A stretch of DNA of 26,615 nucleotides from Bacteroidales bacterium (GCA_031259205.1 JAIRLS010000062.1:1-26615); one strand, 5' to 3'. Shown: positions 15,469 through 23,015, numbered from the stretch's first letter. Notes: generated from the letters alone by a model not told the origin. Numbers and translations are program-made.

Positions 15469-16101
15469 TTAATCTGTATTGGAATTTTGTTGCAGAAACT
15501 GGATGGAACTTTCGGAGAAAACCAGTACGGAAGCGTCTACTATGTTGTAGGTGTTCAGTCCCGAAAGGGTAACCACTTTTGTTTTCTGCAAATTTCGCGC
15601 CGACAGGTAAATGTTGTCGTTGTTTTCCGGCAACACGAAAAGGGATTTTTTGCCGTTCACCTTCAGGTTTTTTTGGACTTGCGCAAATTCTTTCGTTTTT
15701 GGGCTTTCAAACTTGAAATCTTCCACTACCACGATGCCGTCCGTTTTCGCTTTGTAGCTTAACGCAGACAGCCGTGCCAACTGCTTGGTTTTCTTGTTTA
15801 ATTTGAAAGAGTAATCTCTCGGCTGAGGGCCGAAAATGGTGCCTCCGCCCACGAATACAGGCGATTTTAAACTTCCCGCACGAGCGCCGCCTGTCCCTTT
15901 TTGGCGTTTGATTTTGCGGGTGCTGTGTGCATTCTCCCAGCGTTCTTTGGTCTTGTGGGTGCCTTGACGCTTGTTGGCCAAATATTGCTTCACATCCAGA
16001 TAAATGGCATGATCGTTGGGTTCGACGCCGAAAATGGCGTCATTCAGGGATACCTTGCGTCCGGTATCTTGTCCTTCTACGTTATATACTGCTATTTCCA
16101 T
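15469..16101 (-). CDS. rplD: 50S ribosomal protein L4
   Basis: The 210-aa product includes the tunnel-lining loop region (GTHKTKERWENAHSTRKIKRQKGTGGARAGS) and GGGTIFGPQPRDYSFKLNKK typical of L4. In E. coli L4 also represses its own S10 operon; whether that holds here is unknown. Its ATG overlaps the rplC stop codon by one base (TAATG), a sign of coupled translation. Confidence 0.97.
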   Translation of the reverse strand: MEIAVYNVEGQDTGRKVSLNDAIFGVEPNDHAIYLDVKQYLANKRQGTHKTKERWENAHSTRKIKRQKGTGGARAGSLKSPVFVGGGTIFGPQPRDYSFKLNKKTKQLARLSALSYKAKTDGIVVVEDFKFESPKTKEFAQVQKNLKVNGKKSLFVLPENNDNIYLSARNLQKTKVVTLSGLNTYNIVDASVLVFSESSIQFLQQNSNTD

Positions 16102-16739
16102 TAATATTCGATGATTACGGTTGAACCTGCGGCTCCGGGTACAGAACCTTTTACCAGTAAAAGATTTTTTTCGGCTATCACTTGCAGCACCAGAAGGTTT
16201 TGCATTTTCACGCGGGCGCTTCCTTTGTGTCCTGCCATCCGCTGGCCGGGAAACACGCGCGAGGGAAACGACGATGCGCCCATCGAACCCGGCGCTCTCA
16301 GGCGGTTGTGCTGACCGTGTGTTGCACCGCCCACACCGCCGAAATTGTGGCGTTTCATTACGCCTTGAAATCCTTTCCCTTTCGACGTCCCGACAACATC
16401 TACGTAGTCGTTCGGAGTGATCTTGCCTTCCATGTCGGCAAGGGTGATGGTCTGACCGCGGTGGTAATCGTTCACATTGATGCTATCTTTGCGAAATTCT
16501 ACCAATATCCGTTTCGGAGAGGTTTTTGCCTTCTCGAAATGCTTCTTTTCTGCTTTAGGCGTGTTTTTCTCCTTCTTTTCACCAAAACCCAACTGCAACG
16601 CGTTGTAACCGTCTTTCTCAACGGTTTTGATTTGGGTGACGACACAGGGCCCCGCCTCTATGACCGTACACGGAAAATTTTTCCCTTCCGGCGTAAAAAC
16701 AGAGGTCATCCCTATTTTCTTTCCTATAATTCCCGGCAT
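16101..16739 (-). CDS. rplC: 50S ribosomal protein L3
   Basis: The 212-aa product has the normal L3 sequence: MPGIIGKKIGMTSVF at the start, the central segment NFGGVGGATHGQHNRLRAPGS and the C-terminal RVFPGQRMAGHKGSARVKMQNL. L3 is one of the first proteins to assemble on 23S rRNA. It is the first gene of this block. The usual upstream neighbour rpsJ is absent, and a leader of about 160 nt and a promoter lie in front of it. Confidence 0.98.
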   Translation of the reverse strand: MPGIIGKKIGMTSVFTPEGKNFPCTVIEAGPCVVTQIKTVEKDGYNALQLGFGEKKEKNTPKAEKKHFEKAKTSPKRILVEFRKDSINVNDYHRGQTITLADMEGKITPNDYVDVVGTSKGKGFQGVMKRHNFGGVGGATHGQHNRLRAPGSMGASSFPSRVFPGQRMAGHKGSARVKMQNLLVLQVIAEKNLLLVKGSVPGAAGSTVIIEY

Positions 16740-16962
16740 TGTTCAATACATTTAAATTATGAATAACAAAGGTGGATTTCATCATGCCACTGATTCCCCA
16801 CCCAGAGATGCGCCTGTGTCTGTTTTGTCGTAACCGCAAAGGTTGCGCTTGATGACAACACGCACATTCGTCCCTTTTTTACTCTAAAAATCGGAGCGCA
16901 AAGGTACGACTTTTTTTCATTAAAAAAAATTTAAGTGCAAAAAAAAGTGATAATTTTATCAC
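16740..16962 (-). promoter_or_regulatory. rplC promoter, long leader and upstream inverted repeat
   Basis: TACCTTTG on the minus strand (16899-16906) is a perfect -7 box, giving a leader of roughly 150-160 nt before rplC. The leader can fold locally (AACC/GGTT stem around CCTTTGC at 16838-16851), which might serve autogenous control, as is usual for ribosomal operons. GTGATAA-TT-TTATCAC (16947-16962) is a 7-bp inverted repeat about 40 bp upstream of the -7 box, a possible activator or repressor site. Confidence 0.45.
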
Positions 16963-16978
16963 TACTGTCCGCTAAAAA
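16959..16978. repeat. Solo copy of the MITE-like end sequence
   Basis: TCACTACTGTCCGCTAAAAA agrees at 17 of 20 positions with the left end of the element at 9426. I found no matching inverted partner nearby, so it may be the end of a decayed insertion sequence or a chance match. Confidence 0.35.
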
Positions 16979-17009
16979 AAGAGCGGCCAACCACTCAGGT
17001 TAGCCGCTC
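16974..17009 (-). terminator. Strong intrinsic terminator, orphan
   Basis: On the minus strand the arms GAGCGGC (17003-17009) and GCCGCTC (16981-16987), extended inward by AACC/GGTT, form a stem of about 11 bp with one mismatch and a 5-nt loop. Seven T residues follow (16974-16980). It ends transcription coming leftward from beyond 17010, but no intact minus-strand gene lies there now. Confidence 0.75.
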
Positions 17010-17287
17010 AAATCCTGTCTTTGCAATCGGAACAAACAAGAATTAACCCATGAAAGATGGTATGAAATTTTGAACTTTCAAAAAAATTCAAAAAATTTTA
17101 AAACTTTCTCGCAACTTATGGAAGAAGAGTGTGAATCTTATTAGACAGCCGCTACTGAATCAGTGGTTATTTTTCGTAAACGGTGTAAATATTAACAAAA
17201 TATCGAAACAATACGAAGCGGAACGCAATACGAAAAAGTTCGACACGCGCAAGTATGACAGTAATGCTGTTTGGGGTTGCCGTAGAA

Positions 17288-17354
17288 CAGCACCTTTCGG
17301 TAACGAAGCTTGTCTTTTCCAGATGCGCGGGTGTATTCGGCATTGAGCGATGCG
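17288..17354 (-). pseudogene. Fragment of a TonB-dependent receptor gene (paralog of the btuB-like gene)
   Basis: These 67 bp agree at 59 positions (88%) with 22053-22119 inside the btuB-like gene, in the same orientation. On the minus strand the fragment translates to LNAEYTRASGKDKLRYRKVL, against VNAEYVRASGKYKFRYRKVL in the intact gene. Three of the eight differences are synonymous. Similarity stops on both sides, so only about 22 codons remain. I infer a leftover from a diverged receptor gene or a partial duplication. Confidence 0.7.
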
Positions 17355-17485
17355 CCCGCCTTTTTCCGAAGGATGACGACAACTCTCCGGATGTTGTCGA
17401 CGACGCCATCTCAGATGCAGCCTGATAAGTTAACAGGTTGAACGCAAGGAAACTTCCGGAGTGGGGCTGTTTTTTTATCCGTCTG

Positions 17486-17516
17486 TGTGTAATGTCGAAA
17501 AAATCACCTACATTTG
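17486..17516 (+). promoter_or_regulatory. Promoter of the restriction-modification pair, probably leaderless
   Basis: TACATTTG (17509-17516) is a perfect -7 box with TGTG 19 nt upstream. The ATG at 17521 is 4 nt after the box, where transcription would begin, so the mRNA should have almost no leader. Confidence 0.5.
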
Positions 17517-17520
17517 CAGC

Positions 17521-18392
17521 ATGAATACAATAAATGATAATCAACCGTTATCGGAGATATTTGGATTCCCGATTCACAATCAATCGGACAGGGCAATGCG
17601 TTATCTAAAAAACAAACTTTGTCCTTTCAATAACATTGTATCCAATTGTACTAAAAACAGTATCGAGTTGCCATTGGGAGTTTGCAGTTTAAATCATAAA
17701 AACAAACCGATAATTATTTGTCCCATCCGTTTTAGAGAAGACTGGAAAATCATGAGTGAGACAGCAGCATTTATTTTTAACGAAACGACCGTTTGGACAC
17801 ACTTGGGCGAAATAAAACTAAAAGATAAATTCGGAAAATCTGCCGGAAATATTGATTATGTTTTAGTTTCGTATGACGACAAAGGAAGAATTATTGATTT
17901 TGGCTCTTTAGAAGTTCAAGCAGTCTATATCTCTGGAAATTTAACCGGCCCTTTCAATGTCTGGTTGGAAAATCCCATCCCGGACTTTCATTGGCCGCAA
18001 GCATTAAAATATCCCAAACCGGATTATCTTTCTTCATCAAGAAAAAGATTAATACCACAGATTATTGCGAAAGGATCCATTTTAAGGCAATGGAACAAAA
18101 AACAGGCAGTAGCCTTGCAAACAACTTTTTACGATACGTTGCCACCGCTTCCGGAAGTAGATAAGTCCGTTGCAGATTTTGCTTTTTTCTTTATGACTTG
18201 GAGCCTGTTAGAAATGAAACGCGTTTAGAACTGACTTTAAAAAGGACTGTTTACACAAAGTTTGATACAACTTTGGAACAAATTGCTAAATTTGAGGCCG
18301 GTTCGCTGACAGACTTTACGCAATTGCTACAAAAAAAGCTGGATTCAAAACGTTTTGATATTGACAATTTTGAAAATATTGTAGTCGAATGA
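17521..18392 (+). pseudogene. NotI-like type II restriction endonuclease, frameshifted at a T run
   Basis: The ATG at 17521 opens a 235-aa frame that ends early at 18228. A second frame (to 18392) carries the C-terminus (YDLEPVRNETRLELTLKR...). Joined, they give about 290 aa. Features match the NotI family: four cysteines C34, C43, C55 and C67 (CPF...C...GVC...CP), which hold an iron atom in NotI, and a PD-(D/E)XK-type core with D112 and E131-x-Q133 (LEVQAVYISG; in NotI LEIQ). The break is at T6 (18183-18188); one more T restores the frame. T TTT TTC (18183-18189) also fits a -1 ribosomal slippage heptamer. It overlaps the methyltransferase start by 4 nt (ATGA). The gene is visibly AT-richer than its neighbours, suggesting transfer. 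A sequencing error in the homopolymer cannot be excluded. Confidence 0.82.
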
Positions 18393-19262
18393 GCCGGCAA
18401 ATAAACCTGTTTGGAGAAGAATATAGGGAAACCGCGATTACCAATGTAGCGTCGATTCCGCAACGAAGCCCGTTTCGTTATCCGGGGGGGGAAAACGTGG
18501 TTAGTTCCCACTGTCAGGCAATGGCTCAGGCAAGCCGGCCAGCCGGTTACGGAACTGATAGAACCATTTGCCGGTGGCGGCATTATAAGCCTTACCGCAG
18601 CATTTGAAAATCTGGCCAATCACATCACAATGGTTGAAAAAGACGAAGAAATAGCCGCTGTCTGGGAAATTATCCTCAACGAAAAAAACCGATGGCTTGC
18701 CGACAAGATACTCTCCTATAACATGACCGTTGACAACATAAAAGCAGAGTTAGGCAAGCCCGACAAACAGATACAGGATGTGGCATTCTGTACAATTCTC
18801 AAAAATCGCATTTTCCACGGCGGCATCCTTGCCAGGGGAGCAGGCATGATCAAAAATGGAGAAAACGGAAAGGGAATAGCTTCGCGCTGGTATCCCAAAA
18901 CATTACACGACAGGATTATGGCTATTGGTTACATAAGGCAAAAAATCCAATTTATAACCGGAGATGCCTTTGATATATTAAAGCAAAATAGAGATAACAG
19001 AGAAGCCTATTTTTTTATTGACCCTCCTTATACTATTGCCGGCAAGAGGCTTTACAATCATTCGGATATAGACCATGAACAACTTTTCGCCCTGACGTCT
19101 AAATTAAAGGGCAAATTCATGCTTACTTACGACAATACCGCTGAAATACAAAAGCTGGCTGAATCTTATCGTCTTCCCTACAACACAATCCCAATGAAAA
19201 CAACTCATCATTTGAAAAAAACGGAAATTATTATTTCAAACAATTTTTCATGGTGGAAATGA
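18389..19262 (+). pseudogene. Dam-like (D12 class) adenine-N6 DNA methyltransferase, frameshifted at a G8 tract
   Basis: This is the partner of the NotI-like nuclease, sharing ATGA with its stop codon. The first frame (18389-18607) reads MSRQINLFGEEYRET and then SPFRYPGG before going out of phase at eight G residues (18484-18491). With seven G the frame continues as PGGKTWLVPTVRQW, EPFAGGGIISL (the SAM-binding motif), FIDPPYTI (catalytic DPPY) and NNFSWWK, giving 290 aa. Length and motif order fit the D12 alpha-class adenine methyltransferases such as Dam. The downstream frame alone has an ATG at 18630 (210 aa) but lacks the PGGK and FAGGG parts, so it should be inactive. A poly-G tract inside a reading frame is a classic phase-variation site; decay or a base-calling error are the alternatives. 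Confidence 0.85.
18484..18491 (+). repeat. Poly-G tract (G8) in the methyltransferase PGGK motif
   Basis: Eight consecutive G residues. Seven (or ten) would keep the downstream 258 codons in frame. Slipped-strand mispairing at such tracts switches many bacterial methyltransferase and surface genes on and off. Confidence 0.6.
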
Positions 19263-19441
19263 AGTACATCAATAATCCCGGCCCTACATCGCCCGAAAGG
19301 GAATCCTGCATGTTTTCGCCGGGGTGTGGAACAGAGATCCGCCGTCCTCATGAGGTAAAAGCGCCAATTCCTGCCGGTGGCGTATGGGATGCCGGAGATA
19401 TGAACCGGTTGGTTTGTCCGAAGAGCGCTGTCGGGCTTTTG
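19263..19441. other. Convergent intergenic region between the methyltransferase and btuG
   Basis: These 179 bp return abruptly to GC-rich composition. Two minus-strand frames are almost fully open but show no recognisable protein and no clear start. No strong terminator is seen. Confidence 0.4.
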
Positions 19442-20590
19442 CTATTCCCACAGTAGTGCAAAGTGTGCCGGTATGTCGCCTGTTCGTGTGTTCCATTGCT
19501 GTTCGCCGTTGCGGTTAAAGCGGTAGAGTATGCCGGGGGATACGTATCCATTGGCGTCTGTCAGGTAGATATCTTTGGTTTGCGGGTGTACCATGATGCC
19601 GTAGGGTATGTTGATGCGCCTGTCGGTGCCGTCGGTGATGAAATTGCGTGTGACGACCTCTTTTCTTACTGTGTCCACGATGCCGAAGACGACGTAATTG
19701 TCCGTGCCCATGTAGCTACCGGCGTAGCAGAAGTAGAGAGAGTCGCCGTCGAGCCAGAAATCGGCAACCGGAATGTCGATGCTGCCGCCCCAAGCTTCCG
19801 TTTGCAGGTCTATCCAGTGGAGTTGTGCGTGGACGTCGCGGTAGTTGCCTCTCGAACTTACCCAAAGGTTGCCGTGGGTATCTGCACGCAGGCGGTGCAG
19901 GTTTTCGGCAAATTCAATCCGTTTGATTTCGGTGAAAGTGGCGACGTCGATCACCGAAACCGAGCTTTCACGGTCAGGCGCCATGTAGCCTCCGGAGTTG
20001 GCCACGTAAATCTTGCCTTCCACTATTTCCAGCTCTTCCGGTTGAAAACCCGTCGGGCACCGGTCAACCACCTGCAAAAGGGCGGTGTCCACTTTTTCCA
20101 CACAGCCCGTTTGTTCGTATTCCGGATCATGCCTCACCTCTCCGGCATAAGAGGTCACATAGGCATATCCTTCGTGGAACCGGATGCAGCGGCAGTTGGG
20201 GATGTTGATCTGTCCCAGCCGGCGGGCGGTTCGCCTGTCCATCACTTCCACCTTGCCTGAGCCGTTGATCACCGCATAGAGTTTGCTGCCGTAGATTTTC
20301 AGGTCGTTGCCCACATCGCCGAGTTCCTTCGGTACGGAGGGATTGGCGGAAGCGTAGATGTTGCGGTGATATTCGTTTGTCAGGCAATTGAAATAGTCCA
20401 GCGTTGATTTGTTGCTGCCCATGTTGCCCTCGTTGAGCAGATAAAAGCCGGTTATCTTCTGCCGGACGCCGTTATCGCCGGATTCGGACGGCGCGACTTG
20501 TTCCGTTTCCGGATCGAAGATTTCCGCTTCTTCGCGGCATGAGACTGTCAATAATAAGGGTAGAAAGAGGGGAAAAAGGTATTTTTTCAT
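19442..20590 (-). CDS. btuG: BtuG-like surface lipoprotein, seven-bladed beta-propeller (cobalamin capture)
   Basis: The 382-aa product has a lipoprotein signal (Cys18; LTVSC) followed by acidic residues (REEAEIFDPE), as in surface-exported Bacteroidetes lipoproteins. The rest is a YncE/DUF5074-type propeller: FYLLNEGNMGSNKSTLDYF at about 49-67, then repeated blades such as YGSKLYAVIN, GYAYVTSYAG, GKIYVANSGG, GNLWVSSRG, DSLYFCYAG and KDIYLTDANG. In Bacteroides, BtuG proteins of this type bind vitamin B12 very tightly and cover the BtuB channel. The gene lies 55 nt downstream of a BtuB-like receptor on the same strand, which supports this role. Another substrate is possible, since other TonB systems also carry propellers. 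Confidence 0.75.
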   Translation of the reverse strand: MKKYLFPLFLPLLLTVSCREEAEIFDPETEQVAPSESGDNGVRQKITGFYLLNEGNMGSNKSTLDYFNCLTNEYHRNIYASANPSVPKELGDVGNDLKIYGSKLYAVINGSGKVEVMDRRTARRLGQINIPNCRCIRFHEGYAYVTSYAGEVRHDPEYEQTGCVEKVDTALLQVVDRCPTGFQPEELEIVEGKIYVANSGGYMAPDRESSVSVIDVATFTEIKRIEFAENLHRLRADTHGNLWVSSRGNYRDVHAQLHWIDLQTEAWGGSIDIPVADFWLDGDSLYFCYAGSYMGTDNYVVFGIVDTVRKEVVTRNFITDGTDRRINIPYGIMVHPQTKDIYLTDANGYVSPGILYRFNRNGEQQWNTRTGDIPAHFALLWE

Positions 20591-20645
20591 GGAATAAGTG
20601 AAAGATATGATATGCGTATCTGTAAATATTTGGTGTCTGTAACGG

Positions 20646-22694
20646 TCAGAGATCCATTTTCAGCGTCAGTTTATAATTTCGTCCCGGCATGGGATAATTC
20701 AGCACTACGTCGTAAAACTGGTTGAGCAGGTTGTTGATTTCCGCCGAGATTTTGAATTTTACTTTTTTGATGTTGAAAGTTTTTGCTACGGTCATATCGT
20801 GGGTATACCAGGGCTGTTCGTAATTTTCGCGGATGTTGGACGAGTTGTGGTAACGTTCGCCGGTGTAGATAAAACTGTAGTTGGCTTCCCATGTTTTCCA
20901 AAGAAAGGCGACAATGGCCGATCCGCTGTGCTGCGGGATGTAGGCAATCTGTCCGCCCCATGTGCCTGCCTGTGGCCGGTTGTCGGCAGGGTTGGTGAAG
21001 TCCTGCGCTTTTTGGAAGGTGTAGTTCAGTTGCGTGGTAATGGCTGCGTCCTTCGGCAGTTGCCACTCGGTTTCACCCGACAGGTCCAGGCCGCGTATTT
21101 TCACGTAGCCGAGGTTCATCATCATCCACCGGAACTGTCCGTTGCCTTTCGGCACGGCAATGATCTTGTCGGTGACTTCGTTGTAGTAAGCGTCTGCCTG
21201 TATTTTCCAGTTGAAGGCGGTCGTGCGCCGTTTCGGGTTTCTCCCGTATTGAAAGCCGATATTGTACTGTGTGGTATATTCGGGGCGGAGCGATACGTTG
21301 CCGATGTCCGTATAGTAAAGGTCGTTGAAGGTGGGCATCCGGAAGATATGCTTGTAGAAAGCCCGCAGGGTGAGGGGCGATGTCTCGTCGTTCCGTACAT
21401 CGGTTGTACGTGCGAAAGGTTGCCACGACAGGAAGACGGCAGGGGTGTATCGCTGCCTGTTTTGGGGTTTTCCCTGCCGGGAGGCCTCGCCGACACGTTC
21501 AAAGACAGAGGTGGACAGCAGGCTTGCCTGCGCTTTCAGCCGTTTCCACCGGAGAGCGGTAGCCAGCGCCACCAGCGCCGTATTGCGCTGCGGAAAAACA
21601 AAATCCTGCAACGATGCGTCCAGTGCGTTCCACTGGTAATCCACCGCCATACTGACTTCCCATTGCGGGAGGAGGGCATATTTGCCGGCAACGGAGGTGT
21701 AGATTTCCTGTTGGCGGAAGGTATTGTCGATGTACATCAGCGTGGTATCCGGATTGAGGTAGCGCATCCGGTCGTTGGCGTATTTCGCATTGACGATGAT
21801 TTCGCCGTTGCGGGCGAAACTGTTACGGTAACTGCCCTGCATAAAGAAATTTCTGTCCCATTGCCGTTGCGACCGTTTCCATACGTTGTTCACGATAGCG
21901 CCCGGAATCCCCCGTTCGGAGTCGTAGAAATAGGCTTTTGCGTTCCACCGTCCCTGTCCTGCCGGGCCGTTCCAGCCGTTTTCCAGCCGCACGGAGCGTA
22001 TGTCGCCGTTTTGCCGTACGGCGGTAGTGTCCCATGCGACAGTGCCGTCGCGCAGCACCTTCCGGTAACGAAACTTGTATTTTCCCGACGCGCGGACGTA
22101 TTCGGCATTGACCGATGCGGCCACCTTGCCGAGTTTCTGCTCCCAGAGCAGGGAGGGGTTCAGCAGTCCGAAGGACCCTGTGCGGACAATGGCTTTAACA
22201 TGTCTGGTTTCGCCTTTTCCGAAGTGCGGATGGCGCGTACGCAGGTAGATGGTACCCGACGCGCCGAAGTCCTTTGCCGATTGCAGTATTTCGCTTTTTT
22301 GTCCGTTGTACAGGGTGATTTCCTCGATGTTGTCCAGTGAAAATTTCCCCAGGTCGATCTGTCCGTTTTGCGCATTGCCCAGTTGGATGCCGTCGTAAAA
22401 TACGCCCAGATGGTTAGTCCCCATGCTGCGGATGTCGATGGTTTTCAGTCCGCCGACGCCGCCGTAGTCTTTCAGTTGTACTCCTGAAAAATACCGGATG
22501 GCGTCGGCCACGGAAAAACTGCCGAGCGCTTCCAGTTTCTTGCCTGAAAGTTTTTGGGAAGGAATCACTTCGCGGTAGCGGTCGGCAATTACGGTCACCT
22601 CTTCGATGCGCCGCACACTGTCTGCCGCTTCCTGCGCGGCGGCAACCGCTCCCCCTAACAATACGCCAATGCAAACCGCCTTGTTGAACAACAT
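20646..22694 (-). CDS. btuB: BtuB-like TonB-dependent outer membrane receptor
   Basis: The 682-aa product has a signal peptide (about 1-21; GVLLGGAVAAAQ) and a TonB-box region near the mature N-terminus (RIEEVTVIADR, about 29-39). A plug domain (about 45-155; SVADAIRYFSGVQLKDYGGVGG, IDIRSMGTNHLGVFYDG) leads into a 22-strand barrel ending NLLNQFYDVVLNYPMPGRNYKLTLKMDL. It lacks the N-terminal carboxypeptidase-like domain of SusC proteins, so it fits the siderophore/cobalamin type. The BtuG-like gene behind it argues for corrinoid uptake. A structured leader precedes the start codon. Part of the barrel is echoed by the 67-bp pseudogene fragment at 17288. Confidence 0.85.
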   Translation of the reverse strand: MLFNKAVCIGVLLGGAVAAAQEAADSVRRIEEVTVIADRYREVIPSQKLSGKKLEALGSFSVADAIRYFSGVQLKDYGGVGGLKTIDIRSMGTNHLGVFYDGIQLGNAQNGQIDLGKFSLDNIEEITLYNGQKSEILQSAKDFGASGTIYLRTRHPHFGKGETRHVKAIVRTGSFGLLNPSLLWEQKLGKVAASVNAEYVRASGKYKFRYRKVLRDGTVAWDTTAVRQNGDIRSVRLENGWNGPAGQGRWNAKAYFYDSERGIPGAIVNNVWKRSQRQWDRNFFMQGSYRNSFARNGEIIVNAKYANDRMRYLNPDTTLMYIDNTFRQQEIYTSVAGKYALLPQWEVSMAVDYQWNALDASLQDFVFPQRNTALVALATALRWKRLKAQASLLSTSVFERVGEASRQGKPQNRQRYTPAVFLSWQPFARTTDVRNDETSPLTLRAFYKHIFRMPTFNDLYYTDIGNVSLRPEYTTQYNIGFQYGRNPKRRTTAFNWKIQADAYYNEVTDKIIAVPKGNGQFRWMMMNLGYVKIRGLDLSGETEWQLPKDAAITTQLNYTFQKAQDFTNPADNRPQAGTWGGQIAYIPQHSGSAIVAFLWKTWEANYSFIYTGERYHNSSNIRENYEQPWYTHDMTVAKTFNIKKVKFKISAEINNLLNQFYDVVLNYPMPGRNYKLTLKMDL

Positions 22695-22902
22695 GTGAAA
22701 AACCGTTTATACTGTTTCTGTCAAAGCGTTTCCGTCGGATTAGAGGCGGAGGGTCTTCCGGACGTCCTGCCGTGTCGCTTCCGGCTTCATTCCTCGAAAG
22801 CTTTGACCTGTTTCCGCTTTGGCGGGTCTTCCGACTTGCTGTCTTCTTTTTTCGGATATGGCTCCGAACGGGACAGCGCCGACCAAAACGGCGACAAAGG
22901 TA
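22695..22902 (-). promoter_or_regulatory. Promoter and structured leader of the btuB-btuG operon; riboswitch-like but class not established
   Basis: TACCTTTG on the minus strand (22895-22902) gives a leader of about 195 nt. A perfect 8-bp stem GTCAAAGC (minus 22807-22800) / GCTTTGAC (minus 22727-22720) closes a 72-nt loop containing GCCG/CGGC and GGACGTCC pairings. Near the 5' end, GTTTTGGT and later CAAGTCGGAAGACCCGCC resemble the first and last conserved pieces of cobalamin riboswitches. However, the core blocks (CCGGTGAAAATCCGG-like, ACTGTA, GCCACTG) are not found. It may be a degenerate or different regulatory RNA. Confidence 0.4.
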
Positions 22903-23015
22903 ACAAAGGTTTTTGAAAAATACGCCGGCCAAAGGGAGAAAAAATGGGAAAGAAAGCTATGGCAGGCATGTCGGGACTTTTCGGAACGGGAGTTTTTGGG
23001 GCTGTTTTCCCGTCG
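22903..23015. other. Short spacer between the FAD oxidoreductase operon and the btuB promoter
   Basis: It holds an extra TAnnTTTG-like box (AACCTTTG, minus strand of 22904-22911) and otherwise nothing I can name. The plus-strand frame through here is the complement of the neighbouring gene. Confidence 0.4.

Larger units (their letters stand above)
17010..17520. other. Gene-poor junction region
   Basis: This holds AT-rich sequence (17010-17160), the TonB receptor fragment at 17288-17354 and the promoter of the restriction gene. A 125-codon minus-strand frame (17167-17544) runs out of phase with the TonB fragment and is not believed. No tRNA or other RNA gene is recognised. Confidence 0.55.

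Noticed and set aside
16740..17160. tRNA or small RNA gene behind the orphan terminator
   Set aside because: No cloverleaf or GTTC-type T-loop could be found, and no conserved RNA was recognised by eye.
17167..17544. 125-codon minus-strand frame
   Set aside because: It runs across the TonB receptor fragment in the wrong phase and across the restriction promoter, so it is not a real gene.
20799..22340. 513-codon plus-strand frame opposite the btuB-like gene
   Set aside because: It is the antisense of a clear TonB receptor and shows no recognisable protein signature.
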